This document shows positions 8,484 through 16,164 of a stretch of 64,000 bases of DNA, piece after piece. How positions within the stretch are numbered: the stretch's first letter is position 1; every line of letters begins with the position of its first letter. The DNA comes from Akkermansiaceae bacterium UBA1315 (GTDB taxonomy: Bacteria > Verrucomicrobiota > Verrucomicrobiia > Verrucomicrobiales > Akkermansiaceae). Under the pieces are notes generated by a model. The model was not told the origin of the DNA. It saw only the letters and a program-made list of their open reading frames with translations, and ran no database searches. The stretch lies in contig DBTN01000006.1 in assembly GCA_002307065.1 (NCBI GenBank), positions 32,487-96,486 on the forward strand, read 5' to 3'. The position numbers were made by a program, and so were the translations under genes.

Positions 8484-9020
8484 TCAGGACATTTCCTCGA
8501 TCATCGACCGCTTCTGATCTTCCATCGCGGATTCCCCTTCAATCTTCCGCTGAAGTTTCATCATCCCTTCGATCAAGGCCTCCGGACGCGGAGGACAGCC
8601 AGAAATGTAAACGTCAACGGGTATCAAACGATCAATTCCCTGAAGCACCGCGTAACTGCGATACATGCCACCACTCGATGCGCACGCGCCCATCGCGATG
8701 CACCATTTCGGCTCTGGCATTTGATCCCACACCCGTTTGACGGCGAGTGCCATTTTGTAAGTCACGGTTCCGGCGACAATCATCACATCGCTCTGACGAG
8801 GCGAAAAGCGCATCACCTCCATACCAAAACGGGAAATATCAAACCGGCTCGAAGCAGTCGCCATCAGCTCAATCGCACAGCACGCCAGACCCATCGGCAT
8901 CGGCCACAGCGAGTTCTTCCGCATCCAGTTCATCGCAGCATCGACTCGGGTGAAGATCACATTGCCCTCGATCTTCGAGTCGTAGGCAGTGTGGGCGATC
9001 AATGGGGAGGGTGCGGCCAT
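8484..9020 (-). CDS. nuoB: NADH-quinone oxidoreductase subunit B
   Basis: Complex I subunit that carries the terminal 4Fe-4S cluster N2 next to the quinone site. Cluster ligands are present: adjacent Cys47-Cys48 in GLACCAIEL, Cys113 in GACASSGGMY and Cys142 in GCPPRPEAL. 178 residues, typical length. It begins a two-gene nuoB-nuoC unit; nuoA is not upstream. Instead the upstream region holds a CRP-like palindrome (9078-9095) and the divergent gluQ gene, so transcription of this pair is likely controlled there. Confidence 0.97.
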   Translation of the reverse strand: MAAPSPLIAHTAYDSKIEGNVIFTRVDAAMNWMRKNSLWPMPMGLACCAIELMATASSRFDISRFGMEVMRFSPRQSDVMIVAGTVTYKMALAVKRVWDQMPEPKWCIAMGACASSGGMYRSYAVLQGIDRLIPVDVYISGCPPRPEALIEGMMKLQRKIEGESAMEDQKRSMIEEMS

Positions 9021-9077
9021 AAAACTTTTTGGTTGCTGAAAACACTCTGCGCTTCTGAACCGGTCTCCTCAAGAGGA

Positions 9078-9095
9078 TTGTGAAAATTTTCACAA
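9078..9095. promoter_or_regulatory. CRP-like palindrome upstream of nuoB (TGTGA-N6-TCACA)
   Basis: Perfect 18-bp palindrome TTGTGAAAATTTTCACAA, containing TGTGA-AAATTT-TCACA, the consensus architecture of CRP-type sites. Its centre lies about 66 bp upstream of the nuoB start and inside the divergent nuoB/gluQ spacer. A nearly identical element lies upstream of actA at 28285-28306. Confidence 0.65.
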
Positions 9096-9178
9096 GCGGC
9101 AAACCGCCGTCGGCACCGCGCCGATCTTCTTGAAGTCCCGCTCCCGACGTGCGAAAACCCGGCCTCTCCGCTTGTAAC

Positions 9179-10030
9179 GTGAAATCTTTCCGCACTCGTT
9201 TCGCCCCCAGCCCGACAGGACGGCTGCATCTGGGACATGCTTTAGCTGCGAAAGTCGCCCACGATCTGGCTCGAAAAAATGGCGGCGAATTTCTCCTCCG
9301 GCACGAAGACATCGACGGCAGCCGGATCCGCGAAGCCTATTACGCGGGCATCGAAGAGGATTTACGCTGGCTGGGAATCGATTGGGACGAAGAACCGCTC
9401 CGCCAAACCGATCGACTCCCCGCCTACGCTCAAGCGCTGAAATCCCTCCAAGACCAAGGTTTCGTTTATCCGTGTTTTTGCACCCGCCGCGACATCCAGA
9501 ATGAAATCGCAACCATGGCGTCCGCTCCGCAAGGACCGGAAGGCCCGCTTTATCCTGGCACCTGCCGGGCGATTGATCCGCTCGAAGCTCAACGAAAAAT
9601 CCAGGCTGGCCAACCGCACGCATGGCGATTGACCGCAAACCAGGCGGCAAAACAATCCGGTCCATTGACCTTTACCGACCTGCGTTTTGGAAAGATCCAA
9701 GTCGATCCCCTTCTTCTGGGAGACGTTGTGCTCGCCCGCAAGGACATCGGATCGGCCTATCACCTCGCGGTTGTCGTGGACGATGCCTTTCAGAAAATCA
9801 CCCACGTCACCCGCGGTGAAGATCTTCTTCCGTCGACCCACGTCCACCGAATCCTGCAATCCATCCTCAAGCTTCCAGAACCTCAATACCTGCATCACCA
9901 GCTGGTTCTCGATGAAACCGGTAAACGCCTCGCAAAAAGAAACGACGCGCTTTCCCTCGCCACGCTCCGGGAAAACGGTGCAACGCCCGAATCGATCCTT
10001 CAGAAAATTCAGCTCAGCAGCGCAATCTGA
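9179..10030 (+). CDS. gluQ: Glutamyl-Q tRNA(Asp) synthetase
   Basis: Truncated GluRS paralogue that attaches glutamate to queuosine at position 34 of tRNA(Asp) and lacks an anticodon-binding domain, which matches the length here (about 283 residues). Visible: FAPSPTGRLHLGHA with the HIGH-type motif, LRHEDIDGSRI, a Cys-x-Cys and later Cys for zinc (YPCFCTRRD and YPGTCR), and KRLAKRND in the KMSKS position. The chosen start is GTG 9179, giving KSFRTRFAPSPTG directly; an alternative GTG at 9149 would add 10 residues with no family support. Its 3' end overlaps the convergent gluconokinase gene by 22 bp. Confidence 0.93.
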   Translation: MKSFRTRFAPSPTGRLHLGHALAAKVAHDLARKNGGEFLLRHEDIDGSRIREAYYAGIEEDLRWLGIDWDEEPLRQTDRLPAYAQALKSLQDQGFVYPCFCTRRDIQNEIATMASAPQGPEGPLYPGTCRAIDPLEAQRKIQAGQPHAWRLTANQAAKQSGPLTFTDLRFGKIQVDPLLLGDVVLARKDIGSAYHLAVVVDDAFQKITHVTRGEDLLPSTHVHRILQSILKLPEPQYLHHQLVLDETGKRLAKRNDALSLATLRENGATPESILQKIQLSSAI

Positions 10031-10539
10031 GCGAGCACTTCTTCCACCACCGCTTCCATGGTTTGATCGATCGAAATCGTGATCACGTCCGATTCCGTCG
10101 CCAATGGTTCTTCCAACGCGGCAAACTGGGTCATCAGCATTTCAGACTTAAAAAAATGACCTTTTCGCGCAAGCATCCGCGCTTCGATCAGCGGAAAATC
10201 GCCCTGCAGATAGATAAAATAGAGATCCGAATTTCCCTCTCGCAGCCGGTCGCGATAACGCCGCTTAAGCGCGGAGCAAACCAAAAACGAGGATTCATTC
10301 GTCCGCTGCATCGCGAAAATCGCATCGTTCAATGCCGTCAACCAGGGTCCACGATCGTCATCATTCAACGATTGGCCCGCTGACATTTTTTCAATATTCG
10401 CCCGTGGATGAAGGTAGTCCCCATCGAGAAATGCTGCGCCTAAACGACGCGCGACTTCAGCCGCGATCACGGATTTCCCACTGCCCGAAACGCCCATCAC
10501 CACAAAAACCCGCCGCTTGTTTACCACCGAGTTGATCAT
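10009..10539 (-). CDS. gntK: Gluconokinase
   Basis: Phosphorylates gluconate to 6-phosphogluconate for the pentose phosphate or Entner-Doudoroff routes. 176 residues, the size of the GntK/IdnK family. Walker A is GVSGSGKS near residues 16-23; FLDGDYLHPRANIEKM and GQSLNDDDRGPWL are characteristic family blocks, followed by CSALKRRYRD. Its start overlaps the stop of the upstream DUF3820 gene (ATGA), so translation is probably coupled. It is the last gene of the long minus-strand run that begins at actA. The overlap with the 3' end of gluQ is tail to tail. Confidence 0.92.
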   Translation of the reverse strand: MINSVVNKRRVFVVMGVSGSGKSVIAAEVARRLGAAFLDGDYLHPRANIEKMSAGQSLNDDDRGPWLTALNDAIFAMQRTNESSFLVCSALKRRYRDRLREGNSDLYFIYLQGDFPLIEARMLARKGHFFKSEMLMTQFAALEEPLATESDVITISIDQTMEAVVEEVLAQIALLS

Positions 10540-10850
10540 TCAAAATCGAACCGTTTCTGACGGCGAGGTTGCAATCGAAAACGACCGCCATTTTTGTTCC
10601 GAATCGGGTCAAAAACGGAATCCATGCCTACCGATTTAATCTCGCAAACTTGCGCCATCAACTCGCCCAGCCGGCCCTTCGGAAATCCTCTTTCCTTGAA
10701 CCATGCGAGATACTCCGGAGGCAGATCCATGATCGGAACCCCAGACGGAGGGTAAGCGGCAATGCCGAACTTTCCGAACGGCATTCGCGTGTTGCCGATT
10801 TCAATCAGCAGGTTTCTAAAATCTTCCCGGTCGATGTCGGTGAAGTCCAT
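10536..10850 (-). CDS. DUF3820 family protein
   Basis: Short cytoplasmic protein of about 104 residues with the DUF3820 pattern: MPFGKFG, then IMDLPPEYLAWFKERGFPKG, then RLGELMAQVCEIKS. The family is sometimes annotated as a quorum-sensing-regulated virulence factor; its biochemical role is unknown. The C-terminal tail is basic (RLQPRRQKRFDF). The frame is open to 10874, but the ATG at 10848-10850 (MDFTDIDRED) gives the usual length. It lies downstream of coxB and overlaps gntK by 4 bp, so it is probably expressed with gntK; nothing links it directly to respiration. Confidence 0.8.
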   Translation of the reverse strand: MDFTDIDREDFRNLLIEIGNTRMPFGKFGIAAYPPSGVPIMDLPPEYLAWFKERGFPKGRLGELMAQVCEIKSVGMDSVFDPIRNKNGGRFRLQPRRQKRFDFE

Positions 10851-10884
10851 CGGACCGGTTTTAAAACATCCCAAGCAATCCGGA

Positions 10885-11655
10885 TTACGGCGCTTTGGTA
10901 TTCGCCTTCTTGGCGGTTTCGGACTGGCTGTCGAACCACTTCATGAACTCATCGTTACCGACGACTTCCATCGATCCGACCATGTTCGCGTGACCTTCTC
11001 CGCAAAGCTGACCGCAAATCACGAAAGTTTCCATCGCGCGCACCGGGGTGAACCACATCGGAATTTCTTTCCCAGGAATCGCATCCTGCTGAATGCGCAT
11101 CGGCACAATCGAATAGTTGTGAATCACGTCTTTTGAACCGATGTTCAAAACCGCAGGACGATTGGTGGCGATCTTCAAAATCGGGCTTGTGAAGTCATCG
11201 AGCGCGTTCGGATCGCTGTAATCGATACCAAGATCGTTGGAACCCGAAATCAGCATCGGGTCGTGGCGACCGAATTTTCCGTCAGCGCCGGAATAATGGT
11301 AAGTCCAACCAAATTGCCAGCCGACCACCCGAACCCGTACTGGATCGAGTTGCTGCACCGTCTCCCATCGGTCCGTGCGGTCCGCCCAAAGAGGAAACGC
11401 AAAACCCAGAAGCAAAACCGCCTCGATAATGATCACACCGATCTCGATGTGACTGGAAAGGTGACTGCGCACCCCTTCATACGAAGCCTTCGGATTCCGG
11501 CGATGCCAGAAACGGAAAAGGCAATAGAGGAAAAAGAGCGTCCAACCGACAAAAAGGGCGATCATAAACCAGTGAACCACATCGAGAATGTGATCCACGT
11601 CAGCGCCGTGGACGGAGAAATTTTCAGGGATGCCAAGTAACTTCGAAGGACTCAT
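10885..11655 (-). CDS. coxB: Cytochrome c oxidase subunit II (CuA subunit)
   Basis: Accepts electrons from cytochrome c through the dinuclear CuA centre in a periplasmic cupredoxin domain. Ligands are visible: His179 (DVIHNYS), then CGQLCGEGHANM giving Cys214, Cys218, His222 and Met225. Two transmembrane helices lie near residues 27-47 and 71-90. The start has no cleavable signal. No heme c domain is fused at the C-terminus, so soluble or anchored cytochromes encoded by the same operon (16.2 kb and 19.2 kb) probably deliver electrons. coxB is placed last among the oxidase genes rather than first, an unusual order. Confidence 0.95.
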   Translation of the reverse strand: MSPSKLLGIPENFSVHGADVDHILDVVHWFMIALFVGWTLFFLYCLFRFWHRRNPKASYEGVRSHLSSHIEIGVIIIEAVLLLGFAFPLWADRTDRWETVQQLDPVRVRVVGWQFGWTYHYSGADGKFGRHDPMLISGSNDLGIDYSDPNALDDFTSPILKIATNRPAVLNIGSKDVIHNYSIVPMRIQQDAIPGKEIPMWFTPVRAMETFVICGQLCGEGHANMVGSMEVVGNDEFMKWFDSQSETAKKANTKAP

Positions 11656-11676
11656 GAGAATGGTAAAAAGGAAAAA

Positions 11677-11889
11677 TCAATGAGAGGAGTTGGGACGGAC
11701 GTATTCGTCATTCAGAGCCGGATCGAGATTCGAGCTTTCGCGTTTCATCAGCCGGACCATGAAAAAGATCACGCCGCCAAGCACCGCGAGAATAACGATC
11801 AAAAGAAAGAAAATCGACCAGCCTGCGGCATCGCCGCCGCCGAGTGCCATGTTAGCCTGGCACGTTGCACAAGAGAGAAACAGATTCAT
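11677..11889 (-). CDS. Small single-pass membrane protein in the oxidase operon, unknown
   Basis: 70 residues with one strong transmembrane helix (about 24-46: SIFFLLIVILAVLGGVIFFM) preceded by CATCQANMALGGGD, which contains a CxxC pair, and followed by a basic then acidic tail (RLMKRESSNLDPALNDEY). The position 21 bp upstream of coxB and within a tightly spaced operon supports it as a real gene. Possibly an accessory oxidase subunit or a copper-handling protein; no homology is recognised. Confidence 0.65.
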   Translation of the reverse strand: MNLFLSCATCQANMALGGGDAAGWSIFFLLIVILAVLGGVIFFMVRLMKRESSNLDPALNDEYVRPNSSH

Positions 11890-11911
11890 GGGAAATGGAT
11901 GTTCAGATTTC

Positions 11912-12112
11912 TCAAAGCAGGATTTGCCCCGCCTTGCGGTAAAAATAGACTCCGTAAACCGGCATCAAAAGCGCTCCGATGATTCCAATGACTCCAAGAA
12001 TTGAGGACATGGTCGAAGGCTCCGAATTCAACAAGTAGGCCCACAACGCAAGGAACACGCAGAGCAACGTGCTGATGGTGACAAAAACGATGTGAAAACC
12101 TTTGAGTGACAT
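11912..12112 (-). CDS. Small two-helix membrane protein in the oxidase operon, unknown
   Basis: 66 residues, two hydrophobic helices: residues about 5-27 (FHIVFVTISTLLCVFLALWAY) and about 37-57 (SILGVIGIIGALLMPVYGVY), ending FYRKAGQILL. It sits 9 bp after coxD and 22 bp before the next small gene, consistent with co-translation. No motif for cofactor binding. Likely a small structural subunit of the oxidase or supercomplex. Confidence 0.6.
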   Translation of the reverse strand: MSLKGFHIVFVTISTLLCVFLALWAYLLNSEPSTMSSILGVIGIIGALLMPVYGVYFYRKAGQILL

Positions 12113-12121
12113 GGCGAGAAA

Positions 12122-12454
12122 TTATTTAAAGAACGGATCGTGAAGCGGATCACTGTATGCCAGCGCGGTAAGTGCTCCCAGACAGATGACAAATACGATA
12201 CCTGATCCGAAAATCCAGTAAATGGCCTTCTTTTCGTGATTCAAGTGCATGAACACGTAGGCGACCAAACTGGCTTTCACGCTGGCGATCAGGAGACCGA
12301 GAACACAGTCCCACATGTCAAAGCCGTGACGACCGATGTCGAGCGCAGGCAAGGTCGCGACCAAAACGGTCAGAACCGTACCAAGGAAAAGAATGCCACA
12401 AACAATCAGGTACGAGGTGGTTGCCTTTTTGATTTCTTCAGGAGAATTGGCCAT
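12122..12454 (-). CDS. coxD: Cytochrome c oxidase subunit IV family protein
   Basis: Prokaryotic subunit IV-like protein of 110 residues with three transmembrane helices. The family block IASVKASLVAYVFMHLNHEKK is recognisable in two pieces (IASVKASLVAYVFMHL, then NHEKKAIYW). N-terminal charged segment MANSPEEIKKATTSY precedes helix 1. Position between coxC and the small membrane genes is the normal place for this subunit, which stabilises the oxidase and has no redox centre. Confidence 0.88.
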   Translation of the reverse strand: MANSPEEIKKATTSYLIVCGILFLGTVLTVLVATLPALDIGRHGFDMWDCVLGLLIASVKASLVAYVFMHLNHEKKAIYWIFGSGIVFVICLGALTALAYSDPLHDPFFK

Positions 12455-12490
12455 GAGGTAAAAATGGTGTGATGGGAAAATTTGGGTGAA

Positions 12491-14104
12491 TTACATCAAA
12501 TACAGGACAGGGAAAACGAAGATCCAGACCAAGTCGACAAAGTGCCAGAACAGGCCGCCGACTTCCACCCGGTTGGCAAGCCACTCGGGATTGGCGAGAT
12601 ACATTTTTTTCCCACAGAAGAGATAATATCCCAGAACGATCGCACCACCGATGACGTGCAGACCGTGCAAACCGGTCATCGTGAAATAAATCGCATAATA
12701 AGTATTCCAAGATGGAGTGAACTTCGAAGCGAATCCGATCTGCTCCCGAGGCACCGAGAAATGCGGGAAGGTTTCGTCCCCACGCGCTGCATAGTTCGGG
12801 CCGACGAATTCTTCCGCCAGGCTAGCGGTTCCAGAAAGCTTCGGACGTCCTTCCGATTCGACCTTCTTCACCAGTTCTTTCCAGCCAATGCGGTAGCGAT
12901 CTTTGTGAGTCGGCTCACGCTTCGGATTGCCTTTCTTGTCGGTGCCGTAATCTTTCAACAACTCCGCTTCGAGCTTCGCGACTTCGCCTTTGTGCCACTC
13001 CCACGCCTCACGGGCGAATGGGCTATTCTGAACCAGCCACGATGCGTCGATCGCGGAGATCGGATCGATCCCCTTTTGCTCGGCTTTCATCGCGAGATGC
13101 TGGAAGTCGATCGCGTCAACATGGTGGAAAATCATCGGGCTCTCCAAGAGCTTCCCTTCGATGACGGTATCGTCACGAAGACGGGACTGAGTTGCACCTT
13201 CCTGGACGTCACGAGGACGGAACATGAACTCAACCGGTGGATTGACCGTGAAACCAACGGTGGAAATTTCGCTGATCAGCTTCGGTGCGAGTGCCGCAGG
13301 GTCAACGCTCACGGCTCCGGCCAATTGCCAACCTTTCAGTTCAGGACTGTCGTTTTTTGCAATCTTCCATTCTTCGCGAAGCGCTGCGGTACGATGCACA
13401 CTGTTGCTCTTACGTGCCGCGAGATGAGCTTTTTGAATGCGGCTGAGCAATCCAGGCGAAAGTTTATCTCCTGCCTTGGCGATGACTTCTTCCTTACCGC
13501 CAATTTCGGTGATGGCTTTGATGTCTTCGGTCAGTGTGATCTCAGCGTTATGATGAGCAGCTTGACCCATCAGGCTTTCAACCCATGGTTTGTGGAAACG
13601 CACGGTGCTGAATGTCAACTTGGACGCTTCGATGAGAATCTGGTTTTCCTCGATCTTGTGGCCTTTGTAATCTTTGACCTCAACACCGTCTTCTTTTTCG
13701 TAGCCGAGGTGGCCTTCGATCACCGTGTAATCCTTCAACCGAACGGCTTGGTGATGAAGTTTGACGTTATATTCGATGCCTTTCAGAACCATGAAGATGG
13801 CGGCGCAAGCGACCGTGATACCCATGAAAATCTGGAACCGGCGCCATTGACGGAGCTTCAGCGAAGCCCATGCGAAAACCACCGTCACGGAGGAACCGAT
13901 CAAGACGAACGTGTTGATCAGACCCGGAAGCACCGGCAAGGTCCGCTCGGGCCAAGGATAATCCGCGCCGATCCGGAGAAAGACGTAGGCTGAGAAAAAT
14001 CCGCCGAAGAGCATGACTTCTGACGCCAAAAACAGCCAGATGGCGATCTTGGAGTTGAAGAGACCCGTATCCTTGCGGGGTGTGACGATGTAGGGAATTT
14101 CCAT
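12491..14104 (-). CDS. coxC: Cytochrome c oxidase subunit III with a large inserted domain
   Basis: Structural core subunit of the heme-copper oxidase. At 537 residues it is more than twice the usual 5-helix bacterial length. Residues 1-118 give three helices typical of subunit III (IAIWLFLASEVMLFGGFFSA; a second near 57-83; a third ending KGIEYNVKLHHQ). Residues about 440-537 give the last two helices (FTMTGLHGLHVIGGAIVLGY and GGLFWHFVDLVWIFVFPVLY). Between them lie about 320 hydrophilic residues with no recognised fold and no CxxCH. By the standard topology the loop after the third helix faces the periplasm, so the insert could contact complex III or cytochrome c; this is inference. Confidence 0.9.
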   Translation of the reverse strand: MEIPYIVTPRKDTGLFNSKIAIWLFLASEVMLFGGFFSAYVFLRIGADYPWPERTLPVLPGLINTFVLIGSSVTVVFAWASLKLRQWRRFQIFMGITVACAAIFMVLKGIEYNVKLHHQAVRLKDYTVIEGHLGYEKEDGVEVKDYKGHKIEENQILIEASKLTFSTVRFHKPWVESLMGQAAHHNAEITLTEDIKAITEIGGKEEVIAKAGDKLSPGLLSRIQKAHLAARKSNSVHRTAALREEWKIAKNDSPELKGWQLAGAVSVDPAALAPKLISEISTVGFTVNPPVEFMFRPRDVQEGATQSRLRDDTVIEGKLLESPMIFHHVDAIDFQHLAMKAEQKGIDPISAIDASWLVQNSPFAREAWEWHKGEVAKLEAELLKDYGTDKKGNPKREPTHKDRYRIGWKELVKKVESEGRPKLSGTASLAEEFVGPNYAARGDETFPHFSVPREQIGFASKFTPSWNTYYAIYFTMTGLHGLHVIGGAIVLGYYLFCGKKMYLANPEWLANRVEVGGLFWHFVDLVWIFVFPVLYLM

Positions 14105-14174
14105 GGATCGAGAAGAAAAGTAGGCGTGGTTTCAGATCGCAACCGGTCAGCAACGACCGGCTGCTCTTGAAGAA

Positions 14175-16091
14175 TCAGTGAGCGGAAGGAGTGTTGTCGT
14201 GAACCGGATCCGGCTTCACCTCGGCCGGCTTGGCTTTAGGCTCCACCCACTGAGGGAGGAAGTCGCCTTCACAATCAGGACGGCTGTATTCGTAAGGTCC
14301 ACGATAGACGACTGGGTCGAAGGTGAAGTTGCCATGACCAGGAGGTGTCGGAGTGGCCCACTCCAAAGTCGTCGCATCCCAAGGGTTGTCGTTCTCGACC
14401 TTTTTACCGAACTTCAGCGAAAGGAAAACGTTCAGGATGAAAGGAATCTGAGCGATCGCCAAGGTCCACGCACCCATCGACATGAGAATGTTCAGGTCGA
14501 TGTGTTGAACAACCGTATTTCCGAAAACGTTGACGCTGTCTTGAGCCTTGGAAAGATAGGCGTCGCCACCGTTATACCAACGGCGATGGAATCCGGCCAT
14601 CCCCTGCACAAGCATCGGGAAAAAGATAATGTTCATGCAGATCAAGCTCGGCCAGAAGTGAAGATGGCCCAACGAGTTCTTCATGTACCGTCCAGTCACT
14701 TTTGGATACCAGTGATAGATACCGGCAAAGAGGCCGAACAGGATTCCTGGCGCGACGACGTAATGGAAGTGCCCGATCACGTAGTAGGTATCGTGAAGGT
14801 GAAGGTCAGCCAAGTTGAAAGCCAATGGCAAGCCCGTCAGACCACCGATGCCGAACATCGGCAAGAACGCACAGGCCCAAATCATCGGCATCGTGAACCG
14901 GATGGATCCGCCCCAGAGGGAGATAATCATCGCTGTCAAAAGAATCACCGAAGGCACCGAGATCAGAACGGTCGTCGTCTGGAACCAGGTCGAAACGACC
15001 GGACCCATGCCCGTCATATACATGTGGTGAGCCCACACGATGAAGGAAAGGAATCCAAGCACCAGGACGGAATAGACCATCGACTTATAACCCCAAAGCG
15101 GCTTGCGGGTGTTGACCGGGATGATTTCGGCAACGCAGGCCAATGACGGAAGAAGGAGAACGTAAACTTCAGGGTGACCGAGGAACCAGAACAAGTGCTG
15201 GAACAGCAGCGGCGAACCGCCACCGGAAAGATCTGCGAGACCTTCGCTTTTCGTAAACAATCCGGATGGCATGAAGAACGACGAGTGAGTGACCCGGTCC
15301 ATCAATTGCATGATACCGGCGGCTTCAAGCGGCGGGAAGGCAAGGAGAAGCAAGAAACCGGTCACAAGCATGGCCCAGACGAAAAATGGCAGGCGCATCC
15401 ACGTCATCCCGCGAGCACGGAGGTTAATGATGGTGGTGATGAAGTTCACCGAGCCGAGAAGCGACGAGGTGATCAAAAGAACGAGGCCCCCCAACCACTG
15501 GGTTTGTCCGGAAAGCCACTGGTTGACCACTTGTCCATCCGCAAAACCAGCGAGCGGCGAGTAGTTCGTCCATCCGGATTTTGCAGCACCGGATTCCAAG
15601 AAAAACGATCCGCACATCACCAAGCCACCGGCAAGATAAAGCCAGTAGCTCATCATGTTCAGTTTAGGGAATGCCATGTCGGGAGCACCAATTTGAAGGG
15701 GCGTCACGTAGTTACCGAACGCTCCGAAACCAAGAGGCACAATGCCAAGGAACACCATGATCGTCCCGTGCATCGCACCGAACATGTTGTAGGTTTCCCC
15801 AGTGACCTTGCCATCCTGCAACCAGCGGGCTTTCCATCCATCGGTGAAAATCCAGCTCATCCACGAAGGAAGCGGTTCATGGGGATACGCGATGCTCCAA
15901 CGCATCACCATCATCAGATAAAATCCGAAGGCGAGGAACAACAAGGCGGTGATGCCATATTGAATACCGATCCATTTGTGGTCGGTCGAAAAAACGTATT
16001 TCTGAATAAAGCCCGGATTGTGATGATCATCGTGGTGATGATCGTCATGGTGGGCATCGTGCCCTGCAAGGGTGTGGTCGTGAGAGCTCAT
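14175..16091 (-). CDS. coxA: Cytochrome c oxidase subunit I (heme-copper, type A)
   Basis: Catalytic subunit that reduces O2 at heme a3-CuB and pumps protons. 638 residues, 12 or more helices. Ligands seen: the heme a His in FGAMHGTIM (about residue 108), WFLGHPEVYVLLL with CuB His, D-channel Glu and the cross-linked Tyr (A1 type), WAHHMYMTG with two CuB His, and YVIGHFHYVV with the heme a3 and a His. The first 24 residues contain ten His (HHDDHHHDDHHNPG), an unusual tail for this subunit. It is followed by coxC and coxD; no Cox11, Sco or heme A synthase genes are in the window. Confidence 0.97.
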   Translation of the reverse strand: MSSHDHTLAGHDAHHDDHHHDDHHNPGFIQKYVFSTDHKWIGIQYGITALLFLAFGFYLMMVMRWSIAYPHEPLPSWMSWIFTDGWKARWLQDGKVTGETYNMFGAMHGTIMVFLGIVPLGFGAFGNYVTPLQIGAPDMAFPKLNMMSYWLYLAGGLVMCGSFFLESGAAKSGWTNYSPLAGFADGQVVNQWLSGQTQWLGGLVLLITSSLLGSVNFITTIINLRARGMTWMRLPFFVWAMLVTGFLLLLAFPPLEAAGIMQLMDRVTHSSFFMPSGLFTKSEGLADLSGGGSPLLFQHLFWFLGHPEVYVLLLPSLACVAEIIPVNTRKPLWGYKSMVYSVLVLGFLSFIVWAHHMYMTGMGPVVSTWFQTTTVLISVPSVILLTAMIISLWGGSIRFTMPMIWACAFLPMFGIGGLTGLPLAFNLADLHLHDTYYVIGHFHYVVAPGILFGLFAGIYHWYPKVTGRYMKNSLGHLHFWPSLICMNIIFFPMLVQGMAGFHRRWYNGGDAYLSKAQDSVNVFGNTVVQHIDLNILMSMGAWTLAIAQIPFILNVFLSLKFGKKVENDNPWDATTLEWATPTPPGHGNFTFDPVVYRGPYEYSRPDCEGDFLPQWVEPKAKPAEVKPDPVHDNTPSAH

Positions 16092-16164
16092 AAGTCCGGC
16101 TGGCGGCGGTTAGATCGAAGTTAAAGAGTTTGAATCGGCGGACGAATCCGCCTGCGGTTGAAAA

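Noticed and set aside
12482..13993. 503-codon plus-strand open frame
   Set aside because: Antisense to coxC, including its insert; no domain and no ribosome binding site. I considered whether the coxC insert might be a separate inserted gene, but the coxC frame is continuous.
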